NCBI GenBank assembly: GCA_023435725.1
Contig: JAEYRD010000043.1
Coordinates: 1 to 42,211, forward strand
Length of the DNA stretch: 42,211 nucleotides
Direction of reading: 5' to 3'
Origin: Pseudomonadota bacterium
Lineage (GTDB): Bacteria; Pseudomonadota; Alphaproteobacteria; Rhizobiales; Xanthobacteraceae
Positions 16,326-24,632 of this stretch are shown one piece after another. Positions within the stretch are counted from its first letter, which is position 1. The number at the start of each line of letters is the position of its first letter. A program made the translations under genes and the position numbers. The notes beneath the pieces were generated by a model. That model saw only the letters and a list, made by a program, of their open reading frames with translations. It did not search any database and had not been told where the DNA came from.

Positions 16326-19016
16326 TCAGCTCGCGGCCGCCGCGATCTTATGCCCCAGGCTGGTTTGACCGTGGCCGTTCTCATCGCCGCGACTGATCTG
16401 CGGAGGAAGCCCGGCGAAGCCCCGCAGGGCCTCGGCCATCTTCACCCGTCCAGACACACCGGTGATGACCACGTCCACCATCGCAAAGGACGAGTGGAAA
16501 TGGCCGCGCGCCTTGAGCTGCTCGACCGGGACGCCGGCAGCCGCCATCGCCTCGGCATAGGCGATGCCCTCGTCACGCAACGGATCGAACTCGCAGGTGA
16601 CGACGAAGGCCGGCGGCAGATCCGCGACCTTGCCACGTAGCGGCGAGACGCGCGGATCGGTGCGGTCGGCCGGCGAGCAGTAGAGGTCCCAGAACCAGTA
16701 CATCAGTGAGCGCGTCAGGAAGTAGCCGGTCGCATTGTCGTTGTAGGACGGACGATCATAGGTGCAGTCGGTGACCGGACACACCAGAAGCTGGCCGGCG
16801 ATCTCGGGCCCGCCGCGGTCGCGCGCGAGCTGGCAGGTGACGGCGGCGATGTTGCCGCCGGCGCTCCAGCCCGCGACCAGCACCGGGCCAGGTTTGCCGC
16901 CGAGCTCGGCGACGTGCTCTGCGATCCAGCGCGTCGCCACGTAGCCATCTTCAGCCGCGGTCGGGAAGCGATGCTCGGGCGCATGGCGATAGCCGACGCT
17001 GACGAAGATCATGCCAGTCCGCCGTACCATGTCACGGCAGAACGGCTCGTCCGACTGCTCGTCGCCGAGTACCCAGCCGCCGCCGTGGAAATAGACCACG
17101 ACGGGATGCGGCCCGGGCGCTTCCGGCCGGTACACCCGATAGGGCAGAGGTCCGTCGGGGCCGGGCAGGGTACCGTCGACGATGTCGCCGATCGGCCGTC
17201 CTGCGGGACGGGCCTTGTTGAACTCGTTGACGAAGGCCCGCGCACCAAACGCGCCCATCGACTCGATCGGCGGCAGGTTCAGCGACGCGAGCAGGTTCAG
17301 CACCAGCCGCACGTCCGGCTGCAGGCGCACCACTTCGCCATCGTTGCACTGGGCGGAGACGTTGGGGCCGGTAAGCCTGAAGCCCAGCATGCCGCGGCTG
17401 ACGACCTCGTCGCAGATACTGCGATAGGGACCGACGCCGCCGGTATAGGGCATCAGGCCCTGCACCTTGCCGGGCACATTGGCGCCCGTGTACCAGGTGT
17501 TGGCGAGCCGGTGCAGCGTCAGCATCGAACAGTCGGCCATGTGCTGGCCCCAGCCGGCCTGCGCCGTCTCGGTCGGTTCGATCGTGGTGAAGCCGGCGTC
17601 GCGCAACGCGGCAAGGCGGTCGACGACCCAGTCGACATGCTGCTCGATCGAGACCGCCATGTTAGAGAGCACTGACGGGCTTCCGGGACCGGTAATCATG
17701 AAGAAGTTGGGGAAGCCCTCGACCGTGAGTCCGAGATAGGTCTGCGGTCCGTGCGCCCAGACATCGGTGAGCGACTTGCCGCCGCGCCCGGTGATCGGAT
17801 GCACGGCCCGGATCGCGCCAGTCATGGCGTCGAATCCGGTTGCGAACACGATCACGTCGACGTCCACGCTGCGCTTGCTCGTGGTGATGCCACTTGCGGT
17901 GATCGCCTTGATCGGCTCCTGGCGCAGATTGACCAGCGTGACGTTCGGCCGGTTGTAGGTGGTGTAATAGTTGGTATCGAGGCAGGGACGTTTTGCGCCG
18001 AAAGGATGGTCATGCGGCATCAGCGCCGCCGCCGTCTCCGGATCCTTCACGGCCGCCGAGATCTTCTCGCGGATGAGGTCGCAGATCAGCTTGTTGCCGT
18101 CGAAGTCGACGGCCTGGTCGGCCCAGAGCTGTGTCAGGATGTAGACGAGGTCGCCCTTACCCCAGGCCTCTTCGAACCGCGCGCGGCGCTCGGCATCGCT
18201 CAGTTGCCAGCTCACGGCCATCTGCTGCGGATACGGCACGCCGGTCATCGACTGGCGCGCCTGCTCGCGATAGGCCGCACGGTCGTTCTGGAGAAGGCTC
18301 ATGCGATCGGACGGCGAGGGGCCGTTGTGTGCGGGCAGCGCGAAATTCGGCGTGCGTTGGAACACGGTCAGATGTGCGGCCTGCTCAGCAATCAGCGGGA
18401 TCGATTGAATGCCCGACGAGCCGGTGCCGATCACGGCGACGCGCTTGCCGGCGAGATTGACGCCGTCATGCGGCCAGCGGCCGGTGAAATAGACCTCGCC
18501 CTTGAATTCCTTGACGCCGTCGATCTCCGGTGGCTTTGGCGCGGAGAGACAGCCGGTCGCCATGATGTAGTGGCGGCAGGAGACGGGCTCGCCATTATCG
18601 GTGGTGAGCAGCCAGCGCTCAGTCGCTTCGTCCCACTTGGCTTCCGTTACCTTGGTGTTGAAGCGAATGTCGCGGCGCAGATCGTAGCGATCCGCGACGA
18701 AGCCGAGATAGCGCAGGATCTCGGGCTGGGTCGCGTATTTCTCCGACCAGGTCCAGGCCTTGTCGAGTTCCGGATCGAACGTGTAGCTGTAGTCGATGGT
18801 CTGGATATCGCAGCGGGCACCGGGATAACGGTTCCAGTACCACGTGCCGCCGACATCGCCGGCCTCTTCGAGAGCGACCGTCGTGAGGCCGGTCTTGCGC
18901 AGGCGATGGAGAAGATAGAGGCCGGCAAATCCGGCGCCGACTACGGCAACGTCGACTTGTTGGGCTTTTTCGCTCGCCGCTTTGGACTCACGTGCGGCGA
19001 CCATTGCGTCAGGCAT
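16326..19016 (-). CDS. Baeyer-Villiger-type flavin monooxygenase fused to an HSL-family esterase
   Basis: An 896-residue two-domain enzyme. Residues about 20-560 form a class B flavin monooxygenase: FAD site VVGAGFAGLYLLHRL, GTWYWNRYPGARCD and NADPH site VIGTGSSGIQSIP. The Baeyer-Villiger fingerprint FxGxxxHxxxWP is present at 171-182 but its His is Phe177 (FKGEVYFTGRWP). Residues about 590-890 form an alpha/beta hydrolase of the hormone-sensitive-lipase family: oxyanion HGGGW (His644), nucleophile GWSAGG (Ser718), acid EFDPLRDE (Asp811) and His841. Such a fusion would turn a ketone into an ester and then split it into acid and alcohol. The substrate is unknown. GGGAGG sits almost at the first ATG, so the ATG at residue 5 is also possible. 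Confidence 0.92.
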   Translation of the reverse strand: MPDAMVAARESKAASEKAQQVDVAVVGAGFAGLYLLHRLRKTGLTTVALEEAGDVGGTWYWNRYPGARCDIQTIDYSYTFDPELDKAWTWSEKYATQPEILRYLGFVADRYDLRRDIRFNTKVTEAKWDEATERWLLTTDNGEPVSCRHYIMATGCLSAPKPPEIDGVKEFKGEVYFTGRWPHDGVNLAGKRVAVIGTGSSGIQSIPLIAEQAAHLTVFQRTPNFALPAHNGPSPSDRMSLLQNDRAAYREQARQSMTGVPYPQQMAVSWQLSDAERRARFEEAWGKGDLVYILTQLWADQAVDFDGNKLICDLIREKISAAVKDPETAAALMPHDHPFGAKRPCLDTNYYTTYNRPNVTLVNLRQEPIKAITASGITTSKRSVDVDVIVFATGFDAMTGAIRAVHPITGRGGKSLTDVWAHGPQTYLGLTVEGFPNFFMITGPGSPSVLSNMAVSIEQHVDWVVDRLAALRDAGFTTIEPTETAQAGWGQHMADCSMLTLHRLANTWYTGANVPGKVQGLMPYTGGVGPYRSICDEVVSRGMLGFRLTGPNVSAQCNDGEVVRLQPDVRLVLNLLASLNLPPIESMGAFGARAFVNEFNKARPAGRPIGDIVDGTLPGPDGPLPYRVYRPEAPGPHPVVVYFHGGGWVLGDEQSDEPFCRDMVRRTGMIFVSVGYRHAPEHRFPTAAEDGYVATRWIAEHVAELGGKPGPVLVAGWSAGGNIAAVTCQLARDRGGPEIAGQLLVCPVTDCTYDRPSYNDNATGYFLTRSLMYWFWDLYCSPADRTDPRVSPLRGKVADLPPAFVVTCEFDPLRDEGIAYAEAMAAAGVPVEQLKARGHFHSSFAMVDVVITGVSGRVKMAEALRGFAGLPPQISRGDENGHGQTSLGHKIAAAAS

Positions 19017-19245
19017 GGCATTCCTCCCGTGTATTTTGTTGTGCCGGCAGGCTATCGTCGCAGGTCCGGCTTGTCATCAGGACACGTGCAATCTTCGGTA
19101 GTCGTTTGCGCCACCATCGTGCCGGCGCGAAGGTTGCCGGAGTACACGTATCGCGATGCACAATGGCCGTGATTCTCCGGGCTAATCAGGCTCGATCTGT
19201 CTGTGTATGCTGCGGTTCCGTCCAACGCGTTGCCAACCGGATGTC

Positions 19246-19467
19246 ATGACAGAGTTGAGTGAGCGGACCAAAGCCAACATGGATGTCGTCCTTGAGGAGA
19301 CCTGTCGCCAACTGCCGCACGGCGGCGATCACGACAGTCGCAGATTCATCGCCGAGCGCCTGATCGAAGCGGCGCAATCCGGTCACTCCACGCTGGGCGA
19401 ACTCGGCATCGTCGCCCGCCGCGCGCTTGCGGAGATCGCCGGCAAGAATGGCTACAAGAGCAGCTAA
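19246..19467 (+). CDS. Small conserved-looking hypothetical protein, 73 residues
   Basis: A soluble, mostly helical protein starting MTELSERTKANMDVVLEE, with a central GGDHDSRRFIAERLIEAA and GELGIVARRALAEIA. The ATG at 19246 was chosen over one at 19207 because this opening looks like the natural N-terminus; the ribosome site is weak. I recall similar short proteins in Bradyrhizobium but know no function. It is divergent from the monooxygenase-esterase gene, with about 230 bases between. Confidence 0.65.
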   Translation: MTELSERTKANMDVVLEETCRQLPHGGDHDSRRFIAERLIEAAQSGHSTLGELGIVARRALAEIAGKNGYKSS

Positions 19468-19549
19468 CCGTCCGTCGCGGAGCTTGCCTCGCTGCGGGCC
19501 GCGGACGTAACCTGCAGGGAACCCTTCCGCGCATCGAGATCCCCTGAAG

Positions 19550-21010
19550 ATGCGATCCCTGCTTGCGCTTCTTGCCGCTTCCGCATTCCTCGGTTGCGCC
19601 GATGTGGCCGTAGCCCAGGCGGTCGGACAATTTCCATTTGCGCTGACGCGTGAAGGACAGATGCTCGGTGCCGTCGAAGGCGAGGTGGCCTCGTTCAGAG
19701 GGCTTGCCTACGCAACGCCGCCGGTCGGCCCGCTGCGGTGGCGTCCGCCACAGGCGACGCCCGAGAGTTCGGAGATGCGCACCGCCTACGATTACGCAGC
19801 GCCATGCCTCCAGCCGTCGCTGCCGGGCGCGAGCGAGGATTGCCTCACGCTGAACGTATTCCGTCCCTTCGGCGTCGATGGCCCGCTGCCGGTGATGGTG
19901 TTCATCCATGGCGGAGCCTTCGTCGGCGGCACTGCGAACGATCCCTTGTTCGACGGCGCAAAGCTAGCGCAGGCCGGCCTCATCGTGGTCAGTGTCAATT
20001 ATCGCCTCGGCGCACTCGGCTGGCTTACCCATCCCACGGTGCCGGAAGGCAGCTCCGGCAATTACGGCCTGATGGACCAGATCGCAGCGCTGCATTGGGT
20101 GCACGACAACATCGCGGCCTTCGCCGGCGATCCGAACAACGTCACCTTGTTTGGCAGCGGTGCAGGCGCGACCTCGATCGCGCTCCTGATGCTGTGTACG
20201 CAGTCGCGCGACCTGTTTCAGAAAGCGATTCTGCAATCGGTGCCGGGTCGCGCACGCCTGCGCCCGGCGCAGGAGGCGGAAGCCGCCGGCCGGGAATTTG
20301 CGGCGGCACTTGGGCAGGAGATTGAATTACGCACGGCCACATCGGCGCAACTGCTGGCCGCCGAAAAGCGATTGCTGGCAAAATCCTCGCACAGCTTCGC
20401 TCCGGCGATCGATGGAAGCCTGGTGACCGAAAGCATTGCCGCAGGGTTCGCTGCGGGACATGAAAGTCGCATTCCCCTCATCGTGGGCTCGAATGATGAC
20501 GAGACGCGGTTCGATAGCGATCTCGATATCAAGGAGCGGCTTGCATCGTCAGGCGGCTCAATCGATGAGCTGCGCAAGCTTTACCCCGGTCTCTCGACAC
20601 CTTCCGAACTTGCAGCGCGCTTCTACACCGACAAGGTCTTCTCCGAGCCGGTGAGATTGCTGGCTCGCCTGCATGCCGCAGGCGGCGCGCCGACCTTTCG
20701 CTATCGCTTCGCCTATGTGCCGGAGGCGCAGCGTGCGAATCCCGATTTCGGTCACGGCCGCGAATTGCAGTTCATCTTCGGCGCGGAAGGCGTACCCGGT
20801 GCGGGCATGTTTTCACGGCACGATCGCGAGGTCGCAGCACGGATGCGCGCCTATTGGATCAACTTCGCGAAGAGCGGCGATCCCAACGGCCCCGACCTGC
20901 CGCGCTGGGACGCGGCGGCAGGAGGCGATCGTCTTTTGCTGATCACGAACGATCGCATGGCGAGCAAAGACGACCCCTGGTCGGGGCGTCTCGATCGCCT
21001 CGCGCGCTAG
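19550..21010 (+). CDS. Type-B carboxylesterase-fold protein lacking the nucleophile serine
   Basis: A 486-residue exported protein with signal peptide (LLALLAASAFLGCADVAVAQ). Carboxylesterase type-B marks are plain: FRGLAYATPPVGPLRW, SEDCLTLNVFRP, the oxyanion loop FIHGGAFVGG, VSVNYRLGALGWL and GNYGLMDQIAALHWVHDNIAAFAGDPNNVTLFG. The nucleophile elbow, normally FGESAG, reads FGSGAG (residues 201-206): the serine position, 204, is Gly, with a Ser moved to 203. Glu318 (NDDETRF) and His402 (GHGRELQF) of the triad remain. Either the shifted Ser203 serves, or the protein is a binding pseudo-enzyme. Confidence 0.88.
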   Translation: MRSLLALLAASAFLGCADVAVAQAVGQFPFALTREGQMLGAVEGEVASFRGLAYATPPVGPLRWRPPQATPESSEMRTAYDYAAPCLQPSLPGASEDCLTLNVFRPFGVDGPLPVMVFIHGGAFVGGTANDPLFDGAKLAQAGLIVVSVNYRLGALGWLTHPTVPEGSSGNYGLMDQIAALHWVHDNIAAFAGDPNNVTLFGSGAGATSIALLMLCTQSRDLFQKAILQSVPGRARLRPAQEAEAAGREFAAALGQEIELRTATSAQLLAAEKRLLAKSSHSFAPAIDGSLVTESIAAGFAAGHESRIPLIVGSNDDETRFDSDLDIKERLASSGGSIDELRKLYPGLSTPSELAARFYTDKVFSEPVRLLARLHAAGGAPTFRYRFAYVPEAQRANPDFGHGRELQFIFGAEGVPGAGMFSRHDREVAARMRAYWINFAKSGDPNGPDLPRWDAAAGGDRLLLITNDRMASKDDPWSGRLDRLAR

Positions 21011-21026
21011 AGCAGGATGAGTTGGA

Positions 21027-21206
21027 TCAAGCCGCGAGTTCGACGCGCGGCGCCGGGCTGAGGCGGTCTTCCTCCAGATAGTCCACCGAGCCGTCCTTCT
21101 CGACGGCATAGAACTGCTGGCCTTCCTTCGACCTGAAGGCGGCGCGGATGACACCGCGGCGGCCCTTGTCACTGTTAACGACGTCCCCCAGCGCAAACTT
21201 CTTCAT
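21027..21206 (-). CDS. Small hypothetical protein, 59 residues
   Basis: A compact frame starting MKKFALGDVVNSDKGRRGVI, then a Phe/Tyr-containing beta-rich stretch (FYAVEKDGSVDYLEEDRLSP). AGGA lies 9 or so bases before the ATG. The alternation of hydrophobic and charged residues suggests a small beta-barrel fold such as an SH3-like or KOW-like domain; that is only an impression. It is convergent with the esterase-fold gene, 16 bases apart. Confidence 0.65.
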   Translation of the reverse strand: MKKFALGDVVNSDKGRRGVIRAAFRSKEGQQFYAVEKDGSVDYLEEDRLSPAPRVELAA

Positions 21207-21363
21207 CTTCCGTCCTTGTCTTCTGGCCGACTCCTTCGGCCATGCCGGGATTCTGGGCGGTGAATCGTTAACGACTTGCTAACCATGCTGGTTTCCTTAT
21301 GCTCGCCGCCGGTCGCGCGTGCAGCTCGCATGCGCATGTTGCCAACGAGACGAGCCTTCGCCC

Positions 21364-22161
21364 ATGACGCGATTTCCGACCTTCTTCCTGTCGCATGGCG
21401 GCGGCCCCTGGCCCTTCATGGAGGACAGGCGGGCGCAGTATGCGAAGACCGCCGAGGAGTTCGGCCGGCTGCCGCAACTTCTGCCTGCGAAGCCGAAGGC
21501 TGTGCTCGTCATCACCGGACATTGGGAAGCCGACGCCTTCACCGTGTCCACCTCGGCGCATCCGCCGATGGTGTACGACTACTACGGCTTCCCCGAGCAT
21601 ACTTATCACCTCAAATATCCGGCGCCGGGCAAGCCCGAACTCGCCGCGGAGGTGAAGACGCTGCTCACGCGCGCAGGCCTCGACTGCCGCGAGGATGCCA
21701 ACCAGGGATTCGATCACGGCACCTTCGTGCCGCTTGGCCTGATGTATCCGAACGCGGACATGCCGATCGTGCTGCTGTCGCTGAAGTCGACCTATGATGC
21801 GGCCGAGCACATCAGGGCCGGAGAGGCGATCGCCTCGCTCCGCGACGAATGCATCCTGATCGTCGGCAGCGGCCTGACCTATCACAACATGCGCGGCTTC
21901 GGCCGGGCGGAGTCCAAGCCGGTCTCATATGATTTCGAAGCCTATCTGAACGAGGCGATCAGCAATCCAGATGCGGCGCGCCGCAACGCGATGCTGGTCG
22001 ATTGGGAGAGCGCACCCAGCGCGCGCCTCGCCCATCCCCGCGAGGACCATCTGCTGCCGCTGATGGTGGCCGCCGGTGCCGCCGGTAACGACGTCGGCCA
22101 TCGCGTCTTTGTCGACGAGGTCGCGAACGTCGCGATGGCGTCGTATGTGTTTGGCGGCTGA
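21364..22161 (+). CDS. LigB/DODA-type class III extradiol dioxygenase family protein
   Basis: A 265-residue cytoplasmic enzyme of the DODA/YgiD family. Metal-site regions are FFLSHGGGPWPF (His near residue 11), VITGHWEAD (His), FDHGTFVPLGLMYP (His) and GSGLTYHNMRGF. Family members open aromatic rings such as DOPA or protocatechuate-like catechols with Fe(II) or Zn. The substrate is unknown. The ATG at 21364 gives the natural MTRFPTFFLSHGGG opening. It is a single gene, not in a ring-cleavage cluster. Confidence 0.88.
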   Translation: MTRFPTFFLSHGGGPWPFMEDRRAQYAKTAEEFGRLPQLLPAKPKAVLVITGHWEADAFTVSTSAHPPMVYDYYGFPEHTYHLKYPAPGKPELAAEVKTLLTRAGLDCREDANQGFDHGTFVPLGLMYPNADMPIVLLSLKSTYDAAEHIRAGEAIASLRDECILIVGSGLTYHNMRGFGRAESKPVSYDFEAYLNEAISNPDAARRNAMLVDWESAPSARLAHPREDHLLPLMVAAGAAGNDVGHRVFVDEVANVAMASYVFGG

Positions 22162-22575
22162 GTTCGCTTGCCCTCACGCGACTGAACCCAGACAAAATAT
22201 CGAAAACAACCCCATGCAAAGTAGAATTACTTAGCAAAATCGCCGGGCTGGGCAGGGTGCTGGAGCGGCATTTTGACGACGTTTGACACGTCGGGCAAAA
22301 CAGCGGCAAAATTCGATCATGGCATCGCTCTCGCTCGGCCACATCAAGATCGAGAGTACGGGGCGAGGAGCCCGCTTTGGGTTCGTTGCGCCTTTGAAGG
22401 TACGAGTCTCTGCCGCGATCAGGCGGCAGCTGTGGCGTCCGAGGCACAGTCCTCCAACAACTGGCTTCCAATCAGGAGGCCTGTCGATTTTGTCTAGACG
22501 GACAGTGCTAGTGCCGGCTTATTCTTGATTGCCCGAGTCTGGAGATACTTCGGTTTCAGGATATCGACGCCTCTG
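22162..22575. other. Intergenic region with traces of a dispersed repeat
   Basis: About 410 bases, lower in GC than the surroundings. It has a stretch TTTGACACGTCGGGCAAA (22281-22298) that resembles, from memory, part of a repeat frequent in Bradyrhizobium. The short open frames here lack ribosome sites. No gene is supported. Confidence 0.4.
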
Positions 22576-23346
22576 ATGACGCTGCATGTCACGGTCAACG
22601 ACGCTCAGATTGGCGCCCCCCGCCGTGACGTGAAGGCGGTCATCGCCGTCGTTGGACTTGCGATTGAGGCCAGAATAGCCGGCGCGTCAGCGATGATCGC
22701 TGACGGTGACCGGACCGCCTCTCACTTGCGTGACGCCATCAGACACGGCGCGCGCGGCATTATAAGTTTTGGGGTATGCGGCGGGCTAGATCCAAAGCTC
22801 CGACCAGGTAACGTTGTCATCGCCTCGTCGGTATTTGCTGCGAAAGATGAAGCTTATCCAGCTGACCTCCCCTGGGCCGAGGAACTCCTTCGGATGATCC
22901 CGGGTGCCAGCCACTCTGCGATAGCTGGTGTCGCTTCTCCGATGACAAGTCTTGAAGAGAGACGGGAGTTCCATGGCCTTACTGGGGCGGTCGTTGCCGA
23001 TATGGAGTCGCAGATCGTCGCTCGAATTGCTTCCGAACTCAGAATTCCCTTTGCCGTCTGTCGTGTTGTTCTAAACCCTGCTCATCGAAAACTGCCGAGC
23101 GCAGCGCTCATAGATATCGGGCCCGCAGGTAAGCCTGAACTGCGCAAAATTGGACGTTCGCTTGTTCAAGACCCGCGGCAACTCTTTGGTCTCAGCCGGC
23201 TCGCCGTTGACTCTGTCATGGCGGTGATGGCTTTGCGCAGCGCCAGGCAACGGCTCGGAACTCGGTTTGGTCTCCCGCACCCGTGTTCACGAGACCCAGT
23301 CCCGATTCCGACGCGTGCACTTGAAACGCTAGCTGCACGCGCCTGA
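22576..23346 (+). CDS. HpnG-like phosphorylase-superfamily nucleosidase
   Basis: A 256-residue protein of the PNP/UDP phosphorylase superfamily, closest in pattern to HpnG, the adenosylhopane nucleosidase of hopanoid synthesis: VIAVVGLAIEARIAG, SFGVCGGLDPKLRPGNVVIAS, VVADMESQIVARIASE (the ME that binds ribose) and a tail like HpnG (DPRQLFGLSRLAVDSV). HpnG removes adenine from adenosylhopane. No other hopanoid gene is nearby, so this may be a paralogue with another nucleoside substrate. Codon use (CTT, GTT, CTA, AAA more often) differs from neighbours, hinting at transfer. The ATG at 22576 lacks a good ribosome site; an upstream TTG at 22525 is possible. Confidence 0.75.
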   Translation: MTLHVTVNDAQIGAPRRDVKAVIAVVGLAIEARIAGASAMIADGDRTASHLRDAIRHGARGIISFGVCGGLDPKLRPGNVVIASSVFAAKDEAYPADLPWAEELLRMIPGASHSAIAGVASPMTSLEERREFHGLTGAVVADMESQIVARIASELRIPFAVCRVVLNPAHRKLPSAALIDIGPAGKPELRKIGRSLVQDPRQLFGLSRLAVDSVMAVMALRSARQRLGTRFGLPHPCSRDPVPIPTRALETLAARA

Positions 23347-23370
23347 TCCTGCAGCAGCGTGCTCCCGATC

Positions 23371-24054
23371 TCAGACTCCAGGTTTGTCCAGGTCCGAGAT
23401 GGTGTTTGAATCTGCACGCCGGCGCAGGAAGACGTTACTCACCGAAAGAGCCGGCGCGGCCAAGATATCCGCCAGCGCATTCCAGGAAAACGTTGGCCGA
23501 GGCGCGCCCGCGTGGCACGAAGTCTGCTTGGCCGCTCGTCCGATGCAGCCTCGTCGTCTCATAAATCGCCAAGCGAGCGGGTTCCAGTCGTGCCAAGTCT
23601 GCTCGGCCCTTTCGGATAGCAAGCCAGAGACGATTTCCGGCGCAGGTCCGAAGACCTCAGGCAGTTTGCTCGACAGATTGTTGTCCGACAGAACGTCCCA
23701 TCTCGAAAATCCGCCCATGATCGGCGATGAAATGGCGAACACCACGCGACCAATCCGCGCTTCCCGTGCCGGGAAAGAACACATTGGGCAAGGTTCGACG
23801 ATTGAGTACAAGGTGCAATCCGGCAAACGCTTTTGTCGTAAAATCCTCTGCGCCTCAGAAAGAGCCACGAGTTCGGCGTGTCGGGTCACGTCGCATTCCG
23901 ATGAAACGTGGTTGGTCGCTTCTGCGATGATCTGTCCTCGAGACGCGATGACGGCGCCGAATGGCAGCTCTCCTTGCTTCACGCCTTGCCGAGCGAGTTC
24001 GAGGCATCTTTCCATCATTCGCAGATCTTGATCGTCAGCTTCTGATCTACTCAT
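23371..24054 (-). CDS. Nucleoside deaminase (CMP/dCMP-type zinc deaminase family) with a C-terminal extension
   Basis: A 227-residue protein. Zinc and catalytic motifs are HAE (59-61, in VTRHAELVAL) and PCPMC (88-92), as in guanine deaminase, TadA and related enzymes; the opening MMERCLELARQGVKQGELPFGAVI is also typical. About 60 residues after residue 165 exceed the usual length and match nothing I know. The substrate is a free base, nucleoside or tRNA adenosine; this cannot be decided. A FixK-type promoter lies upstream. It is convergent with the HpnG-like gene, and both have codon use less GC-biased than their neighbours. Confidence 0.85.
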   Translation of the reverse strand: MSRSEADDQDLRMMERCLELARQGVKQGELPFGAVIASRGQIIAEATNHVSSECDVTRHAELVALSEAQRILRQKRLPDCTLYSIVEPCPMCSFPAREARIGRVVFAISSPIMGGFSRWDVLSDNNLSSKLPEVFGPAPEIVSGLLSERAEQTWHDWNPLAWRFMRRRGCIGRAAKQTSCHAGAPRPTFSWNALADILAAPALSVSNVFLRRRADSNTISDLDKPGV

Positions 24055-24371
24055 GGGCGGTCCCTCGGGAACGCGAAATCATTGTTGAGAATGCGTTGGG
24101 TTCTGTCGCTGCCCCTTCAAGCTTCGGCCGCGACGGAGCGACGAAGAGTGTTTCCGGTGCCGTTCCGGAGGCGGCTCCTGCGGCCCGGCATGTTGGCAAT
24201 TAAACAACGGGCTGCAGACAATCTGACTTGATCTGGATCAAGGGCCGTCACCTTTCAGTTCCGCACTGACCACATGATGGCCGATTGTCCATGCCGGCTC
24301 CGGGGGCTCTCGAGAGCAGACATCCTGTATTTGTGGGGACACGCGCTAATCCGCCCTACGCGGCTTCAGGC
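24055..24371. other. Intergenic region holding the FixK-type site and a 14-residue frame
   Basis: Besides the promoter above, the minus strand has GGAG, 5 bases and an ATG that opens a 14-residue frame (24248-24292, MDNRPSCGQCGTER). The 14 bases around this start (24288-24301) are identical to those around the start of the SemiSWEET gene (24628-24641). No larger gene is seen. Confidence 0.4.
24199..24241 (-). promoter_or_regulatory. Candidate FixK/FNR-dependent promoter of the deaminase gene
   Basis: TTGATCTGGATCAA (24228-24241) is a perfect FNR/FixK half-site pair (TTGAT-N4-ATCAA). On the minus strand TTTAAT (24199-24204) lies with its centre 33 bases from the box centre, the geometry of a class II site centred at -41.5 with a -10 element. 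Transcription would start near 24193, giving a leader of about 140 bases to the deaminase ATG at 24054. No plus-strand gene lies near enough to be a target. In Bradyrhizobium such boxes are bound by FixK2 under low oxygen. Confidence 0.6.
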
Positions 24372-24632
24372 TCACCCGTATTTCAGCTTCATGAACAAGA
24401 TACCGCCGGCGAGCAGCATGGTGACGGCGTTCGCGGCAACCAGCGGAGCGTCGCCGCTGAGCAGGCCATAGACGAGCCAGAGCGCCAGGCCCAGCACCAT
24501 GACCAGAAACATGCCGAGCGAGATGTCGCGGGCCGAGCGCGTCTTCCACACCTTGATGAATTGCGGCGCATAGGCAACCGTGGTGCAGGTTGCGGCGGCA
24601 AAGCCGAGCAGCTTGATTGTGAAGGGTTCCAT
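24372..24632 (-). CDS. SemiSWEET-type sugar transporter
   Basis: An 86-residue membrane protein with three hydrophobic segments: IKLLGFAAATCTTVAYAPQF, ISLGMFLVMVLGLALWLVYG and APLVAANAVTMLLAGGILFM. The PQ motif (YAPQFIKVWKTRSARDIS) and size fit SemiSWEET, half-size relatives of eukaryotic SWEET proteins that dimerise and pass sugars by facilitated diffusion. GGAG lies 6 bases before the ATG. It begins 36 bases after glgA on the same strand, so it is likely the third gene of a glgC-glgA operon. Confidence 0.88.
   Translation of the reverse strand: MEPFTIKLLGFAAATCTTVAYAPQFIKVWKTRSARDISLGMFLVMVLGLALWLVYGLLSGDAPLVAANAVTMLLAGGILFMKLKYG

Noticed and set aside
17751..19172. A 473-residue open frame on the plus strand
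   Set aside because: It is antisense to the monooxygenase-esterase fusion and has no recognisable domain.
22273..22528. Short plus-strand frames before the HpnG-like gene
   Set aside because: No ribosome site and no conserved pattern; part of the sequence looks like a repeat remnant.
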